The translations under genes and the position numbers were made by a program. A DNA stretch of 64,000 nucleotides from positions 3,968,001 through 4,032,000 of the forward strand of contig CM034107.1 in assembly GCA_019914945.1 (NCBI GenBank). Direction: 5' to 3'. Positions 24,623-37,056 of the stretch are shown piece after piece (position 1 is the first letter of the stretch; every line of letters starts with the position of its first letter). The notes under the pieces are model-generated. The model saw nothing but the letters and a program-made list of their open reading frames with translations. It had not been told where the DNA came from and searched no databases. This DNA comes from Typha latifolia. Taxonomy: Eukaryota > Streptophyta > Magnoliopsida > Poales > Typhaceae.

Positions 24623-26076
24623 AATGGAATCAAATAACATTATGATAATGGCGGCAATCAGTATAGATGTTCAAAATCTCAGGGGCATGTAAATGCATCA
24701 GAATGCACTCATAACAAGACCAAGAATTCCCTCTGGACTTGGAGTTTGGCCTCGGACATGCCACATATTAAATGTTCACAATGAACTACTAATTGTAAAT
24801 TGATGACCTTTCAAACTAAGTAGTTTAATATCTTAATTGGATGCCGAATAGTTTAATATTTTTTAATAATAAAATGCTTAATTGTCTAGCATTTTACGTG
24901 GAAAAGATAAAATCATCTTTCTCTTTGATAAATCTTCGAACAGTTAAGCATTTTTCTTTCAATAAAAATATTAATAAAATTAGCGTTTTAGTTAGAAGAC
25001 AAGAAGTTGAACTCATTTAAAAATAAAACATTGAACTTATGGGCGTTTTTACTACAATAAAATGGTCAGAGTGTGATTTATTTCTCATCCTCTTTACGTG
25101 AGAGTAGCGCCAAAGAGCAGTCTGGTCCATAAAAAAAAAACTTTTTTTAGGTCCTTTTGCAAAACAAAACCAAAACTTCATGGTCATGCAAATTTCTCAA
25201 AATATTTTAAGGAAGACTTGCAATTTTCTCAAGGGACATCAATCCTGCCACTCTCCAAGAAAGGGAAACTTATAAGCTTTCCAAGAGTTTTTGACCAAGC
25301 TGAACTCTTTTAAAACTTATATACTAAAATAGATGACAACTAAAACATAATATCAAAAAGAATCTATTTAACTGTAGCTCTAATTAAAATGCTAAATTAT
25401 TAAGCATTTTATCTTGCTAAAAGTATAACATTAATTATATCAATATTAATTTTTATATAATGCACTGATATAATCAATATTTTATTGAAAAAATGCTAAA
25501 AATTTAATATCTTTTTAGGTACAGAGAATACACATAAAACACTAAATAATTTAAGTGTAATTGTTAAAAATACTAAACTATCCAACACATTATTAAGATG
25601 ATGAACTATTCATTTTCTTAAATCACGATATTCTACTTTGGACATATAATATGTCATTATGAAGATGAAAGAAAAATTAATATAATATTTAATCAAAACT
25701 TAATTCAACCTTAAACAAAAAATATATAGGTGAAAATATAAAGAAAAAGTACTTTGTAGCATTATAACTTTATACTTAGTTATCCATTTTAGTCAATAAA
25801 TATGCCATTGTGAAAATATAGAAAAGTTAGAATTACATAATTATTTTCTGTAGCCAACTGTGCTTAAAACTACAAAAAAGAGAAAAAAAAAATTGTAGCT
25901 CTAAAATTTTTTCAAATTTTTTTTTTTGATAAAATGCTCAACTCTTCAGCATTTTCTAATGATCATCAGCATTTTAATTTCGTCTAGGTAAAAGGTTAAA
26001 CTTATTAGCGTTTTAAGTAGGGCTATAGTGACATAGACTCATTTTGGTATTAAATTTAAGGTATGGTCTACTTAGG
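24623..26076. other. TIP1 3' region and AT-rich spacer
   Basis: 24623-24760 keeps degenerate TIP1 tail sequence. Beyond it the DNA is AT-rich with the word AGCATTTT recurring in both orientations (for example near 24886, 24948, 25399, 25958), probably a decayed repeat. Confidence 0.45.
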
Positions 26077-26084
26077 TATATAAG

Positions 26085-26247
26085 TAGGGTTATCAAAAAA
26101 GCTTGTGGGCTCGTGAAGCTCATGCTTATGAGCTCAACTTGTTTATATTCTGGCTCGAGCTCTAGATGAGCTAAGCTAAGTTGAAGCTAGCTCGTTTGAG
26201 CTCAGTTTGATTAGGCTCGATATTGTAGCATATATATAATATCAAAT

Positions 26248-26335
<88 letters not shown>

Positions 26336-26867
26336 AATTCTTATTTCATACCCCTACAAGACCGCGTTCTCATCGGAGTCGCGTCTTCTCCTCTCTCCCT
26401 CTATCCCTGAGCTTGGAGTAGTACCATGGCTAGGGTTATGGTTTCAGTAATGGCCTTTGCAAGGCCTCGATGGAACCAAGCGGGCATGACCTGTGTAGTC
26501 GAGGATGGAAACTCCTCAACTTCTGACAATGTTGATGTTGGTGGTGTGAAGCTTTGCTCTGGCTGGTGAGAGACGTGCGAAGACTCCTCCACTAACTTTG
26601 CTCTTTGGCAAGCTCTCCCCATCACTGGCGAGGACTTCTTCCGACGAGGTCGAAATGAAGACAGTGACGACACCAATGCCCCCTCCCTCTTTCATCGCCT
26701 CATTAATGTCCAGCCTCCAAATCCTCTCGTCGAACTATCAAGTTGAGCTCGAGCCTCATCAAGTAGGAGATGAACCGAGCTTAGCTCAGCTTTTCCAGCT
26801 CAAATCGAGCTCGAGCCGAGCCAAACTTGGCCAAGCTCGCTCAAGCTCGGTTCTATTACACCCCCTT
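26085..26867. mobile_element. Probable hAT-like element carrying a long CT microsatellite
   Basis: The element starts TAGGGTTATC and ends ATTACACCCCCTT. Both ends are rich in GAGCTCGAGCC-type words. It is flanked by TATATAAG (26077-26084) and CATATAAG (26868-26875), a 7/8 match. Similar GAGCTCGAG-rich pieces occur at 26950-26985, 49630-49790 and 55800-55870. Frames inside are not conserved-looking. Confidence 0.5.
26249..26332 (+). repeat. (CT)42 microsatellite
   Basis: About 42 uninterrupted CT units, the longest simple repeat in the window. Confidence 0.98.
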
Positions 26868-26875
26868 CATATAAG

Positions 26876-27060
26876 TTTTTAAAGAGGGCTAGTTTGGTCA
26901 AAAACTCACTTTCTAATTCCATTTTGGGTTGTTAGGAGTAAATATTGATAAGTTTCTCGGCTCCGCTCGGCTGGATTACACCCCTAATATTACAAGTTTT
27001 AAAACAGGATTAGTTTGGTCAAAAACTCACTTTCTAATTCCATTTCGGGTAGTAATATGG
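26876..27060 (+). repeat. Duplicated spacer segment, about 120 bp apart
   Basis: TTTGGTCAAAAACTCACTTT plus flanks occurs near 26893 and again near 27014. Between them lies a second hAT-type end (GGATTACACCCCTA). This looks like a local duplication involving transposon ends. Confidence 0.7.
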
Positions 27061-27672
27061 GTAACTTTCTTCATTTCCACAACCAAATAATACTCTAATA
27101 ATTCTACTAAACCAGCGCACGAATTTGGACGGCCGCGGCTTCGCTGTCTTCATGTCTCCGTCCACTCGATCCCGTTAACATTCTGTTTAGATTCTTGAAC
27201 CTTTCCGTTGTCATCCGACAAAAAAAAAATATTAAGCCGAATAGAAGCGATGGGATTGCGCGCTGTTCCCATTGCTTGATTAAAGGAACAAGCTTTTCTT
27301 CCATTCCCTCCGATTTCGAGTGCAATTTGGAGCTTTGCCTATTGGGATTTCTGATGCTGGGGAGGCTCGAAATAGCGATTTGAAGAGAACCCACATCGAG
27401 ATAAGTTTCCTTTCCCCCCTTATCTGAACGATTCCTGAATCAATTCGTCGATTTCTGAGGGAAATATTTGGATTTGGTTGAAAGATTAAGGTTTTATTAT
27501 TTCTTACGAGGAGGTTAAAGAAATACCCATCTCTTTATTTGATTCAATTCTGCTTGCGGAAGAATCTCTCAGTTTGTTCTGGTTGGTCAGCGTGGAAAAG
27601 GAGGGAGTTTTATTACAGATTTGGGGTTTTCTTTATAGCTAGATTTGGAATATTTGTATCTTGATCTCAGAG

Positions 27673-30299
27673 ATGGGTAAGCCTGAAGCCAAGAAAAAAA
27701 GGTCATCAGGAGGTAAATTGAGCAAGACTAACTCAAAAAATAGCAGAGCCAGTGACCACAGCCCGAAAGTTCTCGATAATGACATGACTATCTTCATTGA
27801 TATGGCTAACGCATTGAAAGATGATGGTAACAAGCTCTTCCAAAGGAGGGAGTATGAGGGAGCACTGCTCAAGTATGACAAAGCCATCAAGCTCCTACCC
27901 AAGAGCCACATCGATGTCGCGTACCTCCATAGCAATATCGCCGCTTGTTATATGCAGATGAGACCTGAAGAGTACCATAGAGCGATAAATGAATGCAATT
28001 TGGCCCTTGAGGTCTCTCCCAAGTACAGTAAAGCTCTATTGAAGCGAGCGAGGTGTTTTGAAGCCTTGAACAGATTGGATTTGGCATGTAAGGATGTTGA
28101 TGAAGTTCTAAATTTGGAGCCGAACAATCTCACCGCGGTAGAGATTTCTGAGAGAGTCAAAAAGGCAATGGAGAAGAAGGGTATTACCTTGGATGATAAG
28201 GAAGTGGTGTCACCCCCAGAAATTGCTGTTGTGAAAGAGAAGCCTAAGAAGAAGAAGACCCAGAAGTCTGAGGATAAGGTGGTTGTTGAGGAGGAGAAGC
28301 ATAGCGAGATTAAGGAAGAACCTAATAAGGTTGTAAAGCTAGTCTTTGGGGAGGACATAAGATGGGCAGAGATACCAGCTAAGTGTAGCATGTTGCAGTT
28401 GAAAGAGGCAGTTCTTAAAAAGTTCCCAAGATTAAAGGCAGTACTTGTCAAATACAGAGACAAAGAGGGGGACTTGGTGACAATCACTAGATCTGAAGAG
28501 CTAAGGTGGGCTGAGGAATCAGCAGATCCACAAGGATCAGTTAGGCTGTACATTATAGAAGTTGATCCTGAGCATGAACCTATTTTTGAGGAGGTAAAAA
28601 ATGGTGCTTCAGTTCAAGGGCTAGATAAAAGTCATAATGGCATTTCCGAGAACGGATCCAAGCATGATGATGAGCAAAGATCTTCAAGTATTATTGATGA
28701 CTGGGTTTTGCAGTTTGCTCAGCTATTTAAGAACCACGTCGGTTTTAGTTCTGATGCATGTATAGATCTTCACGAGATTGGCATGAAGTTGTACTCCGAA
28801 GCAATAGAAGACACACTCACAAGTGAAGAAGCACAGGAAATATTTGAACTTGCTGAGCGAAAATTTCAGGAGATGGCAGCATTGTCCCTGTTTAATTCTG
28901 GCAATGTTCATATGTCTCGAGCAAGGAAGAGATTATTCTTGTCAGAAGATTCTTCCAGGGAATCCATACTTGCACAAGTCAAATCTTCATATGAATGGGC
29001 GCAGACAGAATATGTGAAGGCCGCAAATAGATATGAGGAAGCTTTGAAGATTAAACCAGACTTCTATGAAGGCCTTCTTGCACTTGCCCAGCAACAGTTT
29101 GAGCAGGCAAAGCTTTCTTGGTATTATGCCATTGGATGTAAAGTAGATTTGAAGACCTGGCCTACATCAGACATCTTGGAACTATTTAATAATGCTGAAG
29201 ACTATATGGAAAGGGGAATTGAGATGTGGGAGGAGAAGGAAGTGCAGCGTTTAAAGGAACTGTCCAAACCTGATAAGGGAAACACCCTCGTGCATAAAAT
29301 GGGCTTTGGATATCTGAAGGATGTATCCACAGATGAAGCAGCTGAACAGATTTCTATTCTGAGGTCTCAAATAAACATTTTGTGGGGAACTATGCTTTAT
29401 GAGCGCTCAGTTGTAGAATTCAAATTAGGCCTTCCTATTTGGGAGGAATGTCTAATGGCAGCTGTTGAAAAATTTAGGCTTGCAGGGGCTTCTCCAACTG
29501 ACATTGGTGTGATGATAAAAAACCATTGTGCTAATGAAACTACCCAAGAAGGTAATATGATTTATTTTCAATAGCGACAGTGCCTTATCTTGTGGAAAGA
29601 GAACATACAGATGAATAGACAAACTGACTGAACGTAGGAAGTAGGCCACTTGGGCTTATGGATATAGTAATAGTAGGACTTGTTGATAAATTGGCTGTGC
29701 TATGATTGTTCCAGATCAAGTGTGTCTGAGCTTTGAAACTTAATGACAATTCCTGATTATGAGCAACTATAATAATATTATGGACAGTCCAATACTATTA
29801 CAATTTTTGTGATATTCATGTTTGTGTTTGCATGAATGAACACTTCGACAGAATACTACTGCTCTTTCTTACTTGGTTTTGATACCAAAAACTTTTCTGC
29901 AACCGATCATTACTGTTTGTATAGAACGTACTATATGCACTGCTAGAATGTACTTCTATATAATGGTTCACTTTTACACCAACTCTGGTGAACTATGCTC
30001 TCAGCAATACTGATATGTTGTTTTGACACTTTTGAACTGAAATCAAAATAGTGAAATTCTAGAATAATTGTAATGTTAAACTTTAAAATTAAAATTAACT
30101 TCTATTTTCAGAATTAGTTAAAACACTAAGATATTTTCTTTCTTTTGTAGGCCTGGGCTTCAAAATTGATGAGATAATTGATGCTTGGAATGAAATGTAT
30201 GATGCTAAAAGGTGGATCACTGGTGTTTCATCTTTCCATCTTGAACCATTATTTCGGCGGAGAGCCCCAAAGCTGCATCACTTATTGGAGCATATATAG
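27673..30299 (+). CDS. TPR and PB1 domain protein of the Phox/CLMP1 family
   Basis: Two exons, 27673-29551 and 30151-30299, join in frame to 675 residues. A Lys/Ser-rich start ([14 protein letters not shown]) is followed by three TPR motifs at about residues 45-155 ([35 protein letters not shown]), a charged Lys/Glu linker, a PB1 domain at about 218-298 ([31 protein letters not shown]) and a conserved helical C-terminal half ([39 protein letters not shown]). Plant members Phox1-4 and CLMP1 bind Hsp90/Hsp70 or motor and cytoskeletal partners; CLMP1 spaces chloroplasts. Its place next to TIP1 suggests it is the Phox3 orthologue. I start at ATG 27673 because the longer frame begins with a non-ATG codon. 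Retaining the intron would change only the last residues, to NMIYFQ and a stop. Confidence 0.92.
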
Positions 30300-32067
30300 T
30301 ACGTTTTGTTATTGCCAGCATCGGGGGACTAGAGTTGAGCTTCAGCATCAATAAACTATAAAGGTTTGTTTTCTTAATGAAGCAGGTAATATCCATTCGC
30401 TTGGATTATTATGATGTAATCCAGTTAGTTTATTCATTTGGTACATTATGTAGAGTTAAGTGTTTAAACTTTTAATACAGCACTATGGATTATAGCAATA
30501 GTTTATACAAAATTGAAACCATTTAACTCCCAAGTGCATGCTTACTATTTATCTTTCAAAAGATGGTCCCAAGTCCTGATAAAGGAGGAGGGTTGCATTA
30601 GGTTGAGAGCCAACAAAGAAGTTTTTTGCAAGAGAACTGTAAAAATGGAACCTTAAAGAATTATATATGGAGGTTTTATTGTCTTGTTCAATTCCAAGAT
30701 TTTTTTTCATCCCTCACTTTGAAGCAATTAATCTTGTAACCTCTGTGGCGATAACGAGAGACTATCTACTTTTGTGTAATGCAAAGTTTTAACCAAAATA
30801 AACTAATTTTACAGGCATACAGAACCCGAAGTAGAGATGATACATGTCATGATACACTTAGTACCAAATACAATTCTTTTCTCAATAGTTTATACTTTAA
30901 CTAGGAAATTAAGAAATTTCTTTTTTCAGCTCATACTATAATTAGTGTATCAGGTCATCCACTAGAAATTGGGAATATTGGTCTCAGAGTCATGCCTATT
31001 TCTTGCCTCACTGTGTCCTAACACAAATATCTTGAGCACTGGGACCCAGGCTGCTTATTTTTGTGCTTTTGACAGCACTCCTTTATGTAAATGTCCAGGA
31101 TTGTGGAAACAAAGCCAACTGATAAGGAATCGACAACCCTCTAAGACAATCATTCTACAGACACCATTAAGTAAAAACCAGAATGCTTGTCTAGAGTCTA
31201 GACTACACACATGTATGCTAGATTGGCTTAGCATGAGTAATAACTATTGTAAGCTACTTCATATTATGACATCCTGGTAGAAGGGCTTCTCTGATTAATG
31301 TGCACTTTGTCAAAGTTTATTTTACATCTGTAAAGAGGATATGTTAATTGCTGTTACTTATCAGATTGGTTGTTCTGATTTATGACTACTGAAGCTCTTT
31401 TCTCATATTCCTTGCGAAAGAGATGCAATTTCCTAATAACTATAAGTCTAACATAATCTGCATCTATCCACAGATTATTTGCTGGTGGGGATGGTATATA
31501 TTGGATTTTCTTTTTTAATGTTCTTATAGAGAAGAAAGCTTGTTGATTTTACAGCGACGGAATTGTTTGCCAAAATTACAGAAGACTCTCTGGAAATATG
31601 TGGTGATATCGAGAAATATAAGTTTTTTTTTTTTCCTTCATTTGATTCTGACTGCAGATGCTGTCAATTTATTACTTTAAAAATGGTTGGAGAAGAGATT
31701 GCAGATTCTTTGCTTTTGCATATGGATCATAGCAAAAGATATATGAGAATCACTTTGATTTGTTTGAGATTTATTAGCTTGAGTAAATTATTTTGATTTG
31801 TTCAACATTTGCCCAGATGAGGAGAATGGTCATCATTAAGCATTGTTAACATTAGTCAACTGAAATAATTGATTGGAATCACGTTGACGATGAGTGCCAT
31901 GGCAATATGAGCCTTGAGAGTAATGGCTCCTAATCGTGGACTCCATTTTCAGACCTTTTTTTAATCCTTTTTACAAAGTATATGTTTATTTTTAAATTAA
32001 ATTAGAAGAAAAAAACTATTTGAGAAATATGTTTCTTTTTTAAACTATTTGGAGGAATATATGGAGT

Positions 32068-32098
<31 letters not shown>

Positions 32099-34398
32099 AA
32101 TATTTGGTACTAAAAAATACCATGCCTTTAATTTGCTTTTATTTACACTATCATATGGATATTTCAACTATTATATTTTGCCTAAAATGCCTCAAAAGTA
32201 TCCTAATATTAGTTTTCTTAACCATCAGTTATCATATAGATGCAAAATAATTGTAATACCCTTGAATGAGTTTTTTTAGGTTAAGGTAAAAATAAATAGA
32301 GAACTAGATTTCCAAGTCAAATGAGGTGTATTAAGGTATTTTAACTTTTTAAGTTTCAAAAGTAATAAAATACTCTCTATTTATTCCATTAATTCTTATT
32401 AGAGTAAATTTAACCTGTGGTGTTTTTCTCAAAATAATAAAAATAATAACAATAATAACCCGTAATACTTTTAAAGCGCTAAAAGTAAAATATAGAGGTC
32501 AAATGATAAAATAAAAATTTTAAAAAAATTATTTTGCTTTCTTTCATGAAAATTGTGAAAATTTTGTATTGCTCTCAAAACTTTCAGAAGAATTAAGTGT
32601 AAAACTTCTTGCAGCATAGCATAGCAATTAGCAACTACCATGAGATGAATGATTAAAAATTAAAGATTAAAGATAAGATGTGAAGGGCAAGGAAATTAGT
32701 AGCCTAATCAGGTGAGCTCATCTTTCCTTGTACCTTTTTTTTTATCACTAGAGAGTGACAAACAAACATCTAAATTAAATAAAAGGGTAGGTAGGAGAGA
32801 ATTAGTACATTGGCCCTTGACAACTATATATGTTGCAACATCATATACCATTACTCTATGCATCACCATCAATTGATGGAGAAGAATAGATCTCCTCTTC
32901 TATTTCTTCCAATTTATGGTAATATTATAGGTATGCAAAGGTTAGAATATGTATTCTAAGAATGACCCCAATTGTTTAGTCATTGGGTGCTAACATTCCA
33001 CAATGATTTTAGCATTTTTATTATTAATTTTTGATAAAAAATTTAATAGTTGTAACGCGGTGAGATATACTTTCAAGATATGAAATTGTTCGTCTCCTCT
33101 GCCGCTTTAAAAGTAAATTTATTAGACTATAAAATATAAAATATAGTGTTCTCTAATGTCTTAAACTTTTAGATTAATTCGTGAGTTCGAATTCTATCAA
33201 ATTTAAAATCATCGTTCTCTAAATACTTAAGTTTTTAGGATAGTTGGTAAATTAATATGGTATTAGAGTAAAGATCTTGAGTTTGAATTCCGTCGGCCAC
33301 AAAATTATCACTATCTAATAGCTTAAATTTTTAAAATAATTAGTGAGCTTACAAATTTATTTCGAATAATTTTATAACATAGATAAGAATACAACTTTTA
33401 TCCCCTTCCAAACACAAAAAGGACCACTATAAAGATGTAATCTATGGAGTGGTCTAAGAATAGAGGAGGATAAAGCAATCTTATCCCCTTTCCCAACAAA
33501 AGAAGGATCACTATGAGGAATTGGAAGTTATCTAATATGGACTCAAAAACCTCTGCATCCAATTGGAAGAGGGGGACAAATAATGTGATCCTTTGTCTGT
33601 TCATGTTTCTACACTGTGATCCTTTGTATAATACATTCATGCACTTTTCGAGAATGCATTCATCACAGGGAGATTGCATTTATTATTATTATTTATATCC
33701 TAACTTATTGATTATATTATGAGTTTAATCTTTAAAAAAGATCATGAATTAAATTCAACCAGAAAGCATCCGATAAAATAAAGAATGTTTCAGAATGTAT
33801 AATACATTCATGCACTTTTCCATAATACATGCATTATACTTTCATTTTGGATATTATTTTTATGGATAAATTCACTTAGATTCCCTGAATTATTACTATT
33901 CTTCACATACTAGATATTTTTATTACCCTCGTTCATCCTCTTAAATTAAGAAAAATATTTAATATTTTTTTTTTAAAGCCCGGAACAAAAGTAACTATAC
34001 AGATTTGATTTCTAAACTAAAAAAAATAGATTCAAATAATATAGGTGGTTATAAAAACGGTGATAATTTATGAGTCTAATAGAAATTATCCCTTATTTTT
34101 ATTAGCGAAGGAGTTGTATTAGTAAGAGATGGTAAGAATTTATTATAAAATTTTTAATACTTCATAGATCTATATATTCAAAAAAAAAAGTTCAAAAAAG
34201 GTATAGAAAAAATAGTAATAAATCTGGGGGTTAAAATATAATAGAGTTGAACCAATTAATTGTTAATCCAAGATGAGATCTAATCTACTATATAGTAGTT
34301 AAGCGGGGTCGTTCTTTTAAACTTAAAAAATTAAACATCTTTTATAGAATGCTAAGTTATCGTACGAGAACACCACCATATAGGAACAACCATGACAA

Positions 34399-34435
<37 letters not shown>

Positions 34436-34844
34436 TTTATATTAAATAAAAACTTTGGAGAATGAGATGAGTCACACAAAATGTCACTTCCTCTATGACT
34501 TCATATTAACAAATTCTCATTACTCATTAGATCAGGGGATGCTTGAATTTTTTTTATTATTATTATTTTATTTGAAACTTTAAACCAATCCTGTTGCCAC
34601 TTCTTCACTTTAAAAATTGATCAAAAGAGCTTGGGAATTTTATAAGCAACACTTTACCTTTTTGCTTTTATTTATTGCTTTAAAAATATCTCACAGAGGA
34701 CTATTTTAGGTATTTTATTTTTATTTTTAAAACTACTAAATGTCTTTTTTTTTGTTTAACTAAAGTGTTTTAAACAATAAAGACTATATTATAATTCTAT
34801 TTTTTTAAATGGGAATATGTCACAAACTAGATTTGGATTAATCT
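30300..34844. other. Gene-free AT-rich region
   Basis: After the Phox 3' UTR only short random frames occur. (TA)n tracts lie at 32070-32095 and 34401-34433. A 24-bp direct repeat (core GTATAATACATTCATGCAC) is near 33625 and 33795. Confidence 0.5.
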
Positions 34845-35310
34845 AGAAGTAAGAAAATTATAAAAATTTAGATGGTGGTAGTCTCGTGAGTTAGGGTTCT
34901 AATAGCTCTAATTTCATCTAAATCGGAGATCGGGATGAAAAGTTAAAAATAAAATAGTAGAGATAAGTCAGAACATGGCAGAATGGCAATTAACTGATGT
35001 TGTGGCGGTAGTCAGAGGGTGGCAGACGGATGTCTGCTGGAGGAAGACGGTGGCTAGGGTTTAAAAGCAGAGGTTCTACGGTTATGATCTAATTCTAGAA
35101 AGATAACGACAATCTAACAACTACAATAAAATATAAGGACGAAATAATAACTTGGCTAAACTCAGATATCTTCAATTTAATGATTATTATACACTCCTAT
35201 TTATACGAGTAAAAATTCTTAGCGGATCGGATCCACGTGCGGATTATCCGATTTTATTTGAAATTCAAACAATAAAATAAAGCTAACTAATTAACTTAAC
35301 TAAATCAACC
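34845..35310. repeat. Dispersed repeat, copy 1 (related to 57725-58110)
   Basis: It shares long similar blocks with 57725-58110, including AAATTATAAAAATTTA, GGATGAAAAGTTA and ATCGGATCCAC followed by GCGGATTATC, in the same order and orientation. No protein. It may be a solo LTR or another non-coding repeat. Confidence 0.65.
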
Positions 35311-35591
35311 TTCCTTATATTTCTCGGATTAATCCTTCGTTTTCTTTACAAATAGAATATTCTGTGAATATTTTTTCAAAACTGTGCAAGAGCTGAATTT
35401 AGCTAATTAAATAAAATCATAACCTAGGCTCTAATTAAACTAAATAAACAAATAAGATAACTATACTTAATCTATTGAGCCTAATATCTCCTTGATGTGA
35501 TCTGATATGACTCGGTTCGCATCAAAATATTAGATGAATAATGAATACCTATATAATAAGTAAATTACAGATTGCTAAAATAATTTAGTTT

Positions 35592-36093
35592 AAGACACAG
35601 TTATAAATAGCCCTTAATAATTCAACTATACTATAAATAAAACCCTCTCCTTTTAATTATGCATAAATAGAGCACTCTATTTACTAAAAATATTAAGCTA
35701 TATCTTACTTAGATAGATATAACTTAATTTGACTATTAAGTTAACTTAATAATAGAACTAATAATCTCTTAAAATAGTTTAAAGGCAAACTAAAACATCC
35801 ATTTCCAATAAAGTAGGATCCATAATACTAAATTTATATTGAATCCCACGTAGTATCCAAAACTATTATGTTAAATCTCAAAATTCATATTAGATTAGAA
35901 GAGTGAGATTGGGAGAATTTTGAATTGGATGAAATATTTTATTACTTTTTATTCTATTTTCTCGAAGTGTTTGTTCCATTTTTTATTTTATTTTTTTAAA
36001 GCAGAGAGGAGGTTTTATTTATAAATAATTAAAAAAAAGTTTTATTAAATAATATAATTAAAATATAGGGTGTGATTTGTAATTTTCTGTTAA
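35592..36093. mobile_element. MITE-like element, copy B
   Basis: Inverted ends (TATAAATAAAACC on the left, the same word in inverse at about 36010-36030) and overall design match copy A at 1104-1633. It sits about 390 bp upstream of the serine-rich gene. Confidence 0.55.
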
Positions 36094-36161
36094 TTTAAGT
36101 TATCCGGGACCGGTGTGTGGTCACTCCCGAAGAAAAAGCAACTGTAGTCAAAAAGGCGTTC

Positions 36162-36170
36162 TACACGTGT
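36162..36170 (+). promoter_or_regulatory. G-box/ABRE-like element ACACGTGTC
   Basis: ACACGTGTC contains the CACGTG G-box core bound by bZIP and bHLH factors. It lies 320 bp upstream of the serine-rich gene start, which would fit ABA or stress control. Function is inferred. Confidence 0.5.
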
Positions 36171-36407
36171 CAGCTTTTGGTAGCCTGACTGACAGCTGTT
36201 CCAAGCTCATGGAGCCACGTCCTGGATTTAAACCGACGCCCGCCGCTTTAAGCTTAAACCCATAGTTCCTTATCCGAAGCTCTAACCCATGGTTAGCTCA
36301 AAACCCCCTCATCGAGTTAACTTTGGGACCCGATCCCACCGTTACATTTCCAATAATACCCTCCTCATTTCTACTATTTATTTTTTATGCCATTCGTCGC
36401 ATTTTCC

Positions 36408-36414
36408 TATATAT
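36408..36414 (+). promoter_or_regulatory. TATA box of the serine-rich gene
   Basis: TATATAT lies 70 bp before the chosen ATG (36484), followed by a CT-rich leader (36457-36483). Its position argues against the longer in-frame start at 36289. Confidence 0.6.
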
Positions 36415-36483
36415 GACTTCCACTCCACTGCCCAACTAGGTTTCACAATTTTGATTGATCTCTCTCTTTCCTCTCTTTCTCTA

Positions 36484-37056
36484 ATGGCGGCGAATTCGAG
36501 ATCGAGATCCGACGGCTTCCGGCGATCGATGTCGGTGGCGACGGCGTTCGCCTCCTCCTCGGCCTCGGCTTTCGGCCCATCCTCCTCCGCGGCAAGATCC
36601 GCCGGCTTATTCCGCTGCCACGGCTCATCTCCGACCCCGCCTTCAACGTCCGTCCGATTCGCCATCGATAGCCGTCCGACATCCCCCGGCCGATCCTTCG
36701 CTGTGTCCGATCGCCACCGTCACCAGCCGGTGAAGAAGCCGGTCGCTGGCGCGGCCCGGGGCGGCGGGAACCGGAAGACGTGCACGTGCTCGCCGACCAC
36801 CCACCCCGGCTCCTTCCGCTGTAGCCTCCACAAGGGATCCGCCTCCGGCGGCGGCGGCGTCTCGAGCCGGCTCAACGCGCGGCGGTCAGCGATGACGAAC
36901 TCGCTCGTCCGGATCGGGACGGTGGAGGGGGAATGGTTGCGACGGGCCCTCGCCGCGCTGATCCGACCTTCTTGCCACCAGCAGCGGCGCCGCGCGGCCT
37001 TTCACCCGCGGCCGAGCCGCCTCTCGGCCATGTCCAAGGCCGAGGATGATCACTGA
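36484..37056 (+). CDS. Serine-rich protein with a KTCTCSPTTHPGSFRCSLHK motif (unknown function)
   Basis: A single exon gives 190 residues starting MAANSRSRSDGFRRSMSVAT. It is rich in Ser, Arg, Ala and Pro, with the signature of plant 'serine-rich protein-like' genes at about residues 97-117: KTCTCSPTTHPGSFRC. The conserved Cys and His could bind a metal, which is inference. A second conserved stretch follows (SAMTNSLVRIGTVEGEWLRRAL). No signal peptide or membrane segment is evident. The frame extends upstream to an ATG at 36289, but the TATA box and leader lie between the two, so I prefer 36484. It is GC-rich, unlike its surroundings. No biochemical function is known to me. Confidence 0.85.
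   Translation: MAANSRSRSDGFRRSMSVATAFASSSASAFGPSSSAARSAGLFRCHGSSPTPPSTSVRFAIDSRPTSPGRSFAVSDRHRHQPVKKPVAGAARGGGNRKTCTCSPTTHPGSFRCSLHKGSASGGGGVSSRLNARRSAMTNSLVRIGTVEGEWLRRALAALIRPSCHQQRRRAAFHPRPSRLSAMSKAEDDH

Noticed and set aside
27948..28553. 201-residue minus-strand frame inside the Phox gene
   Set aside because: It mirrors the PB1 and linker coding sequence; no domain is recognisable and the plus strand is well conserved.
36289..36483. Upstream in-frame extension of the serine-rich protein
   Set aside because: It lies across the TATA box and CT-rich leader, and its sequence is not like the family N-terminus.
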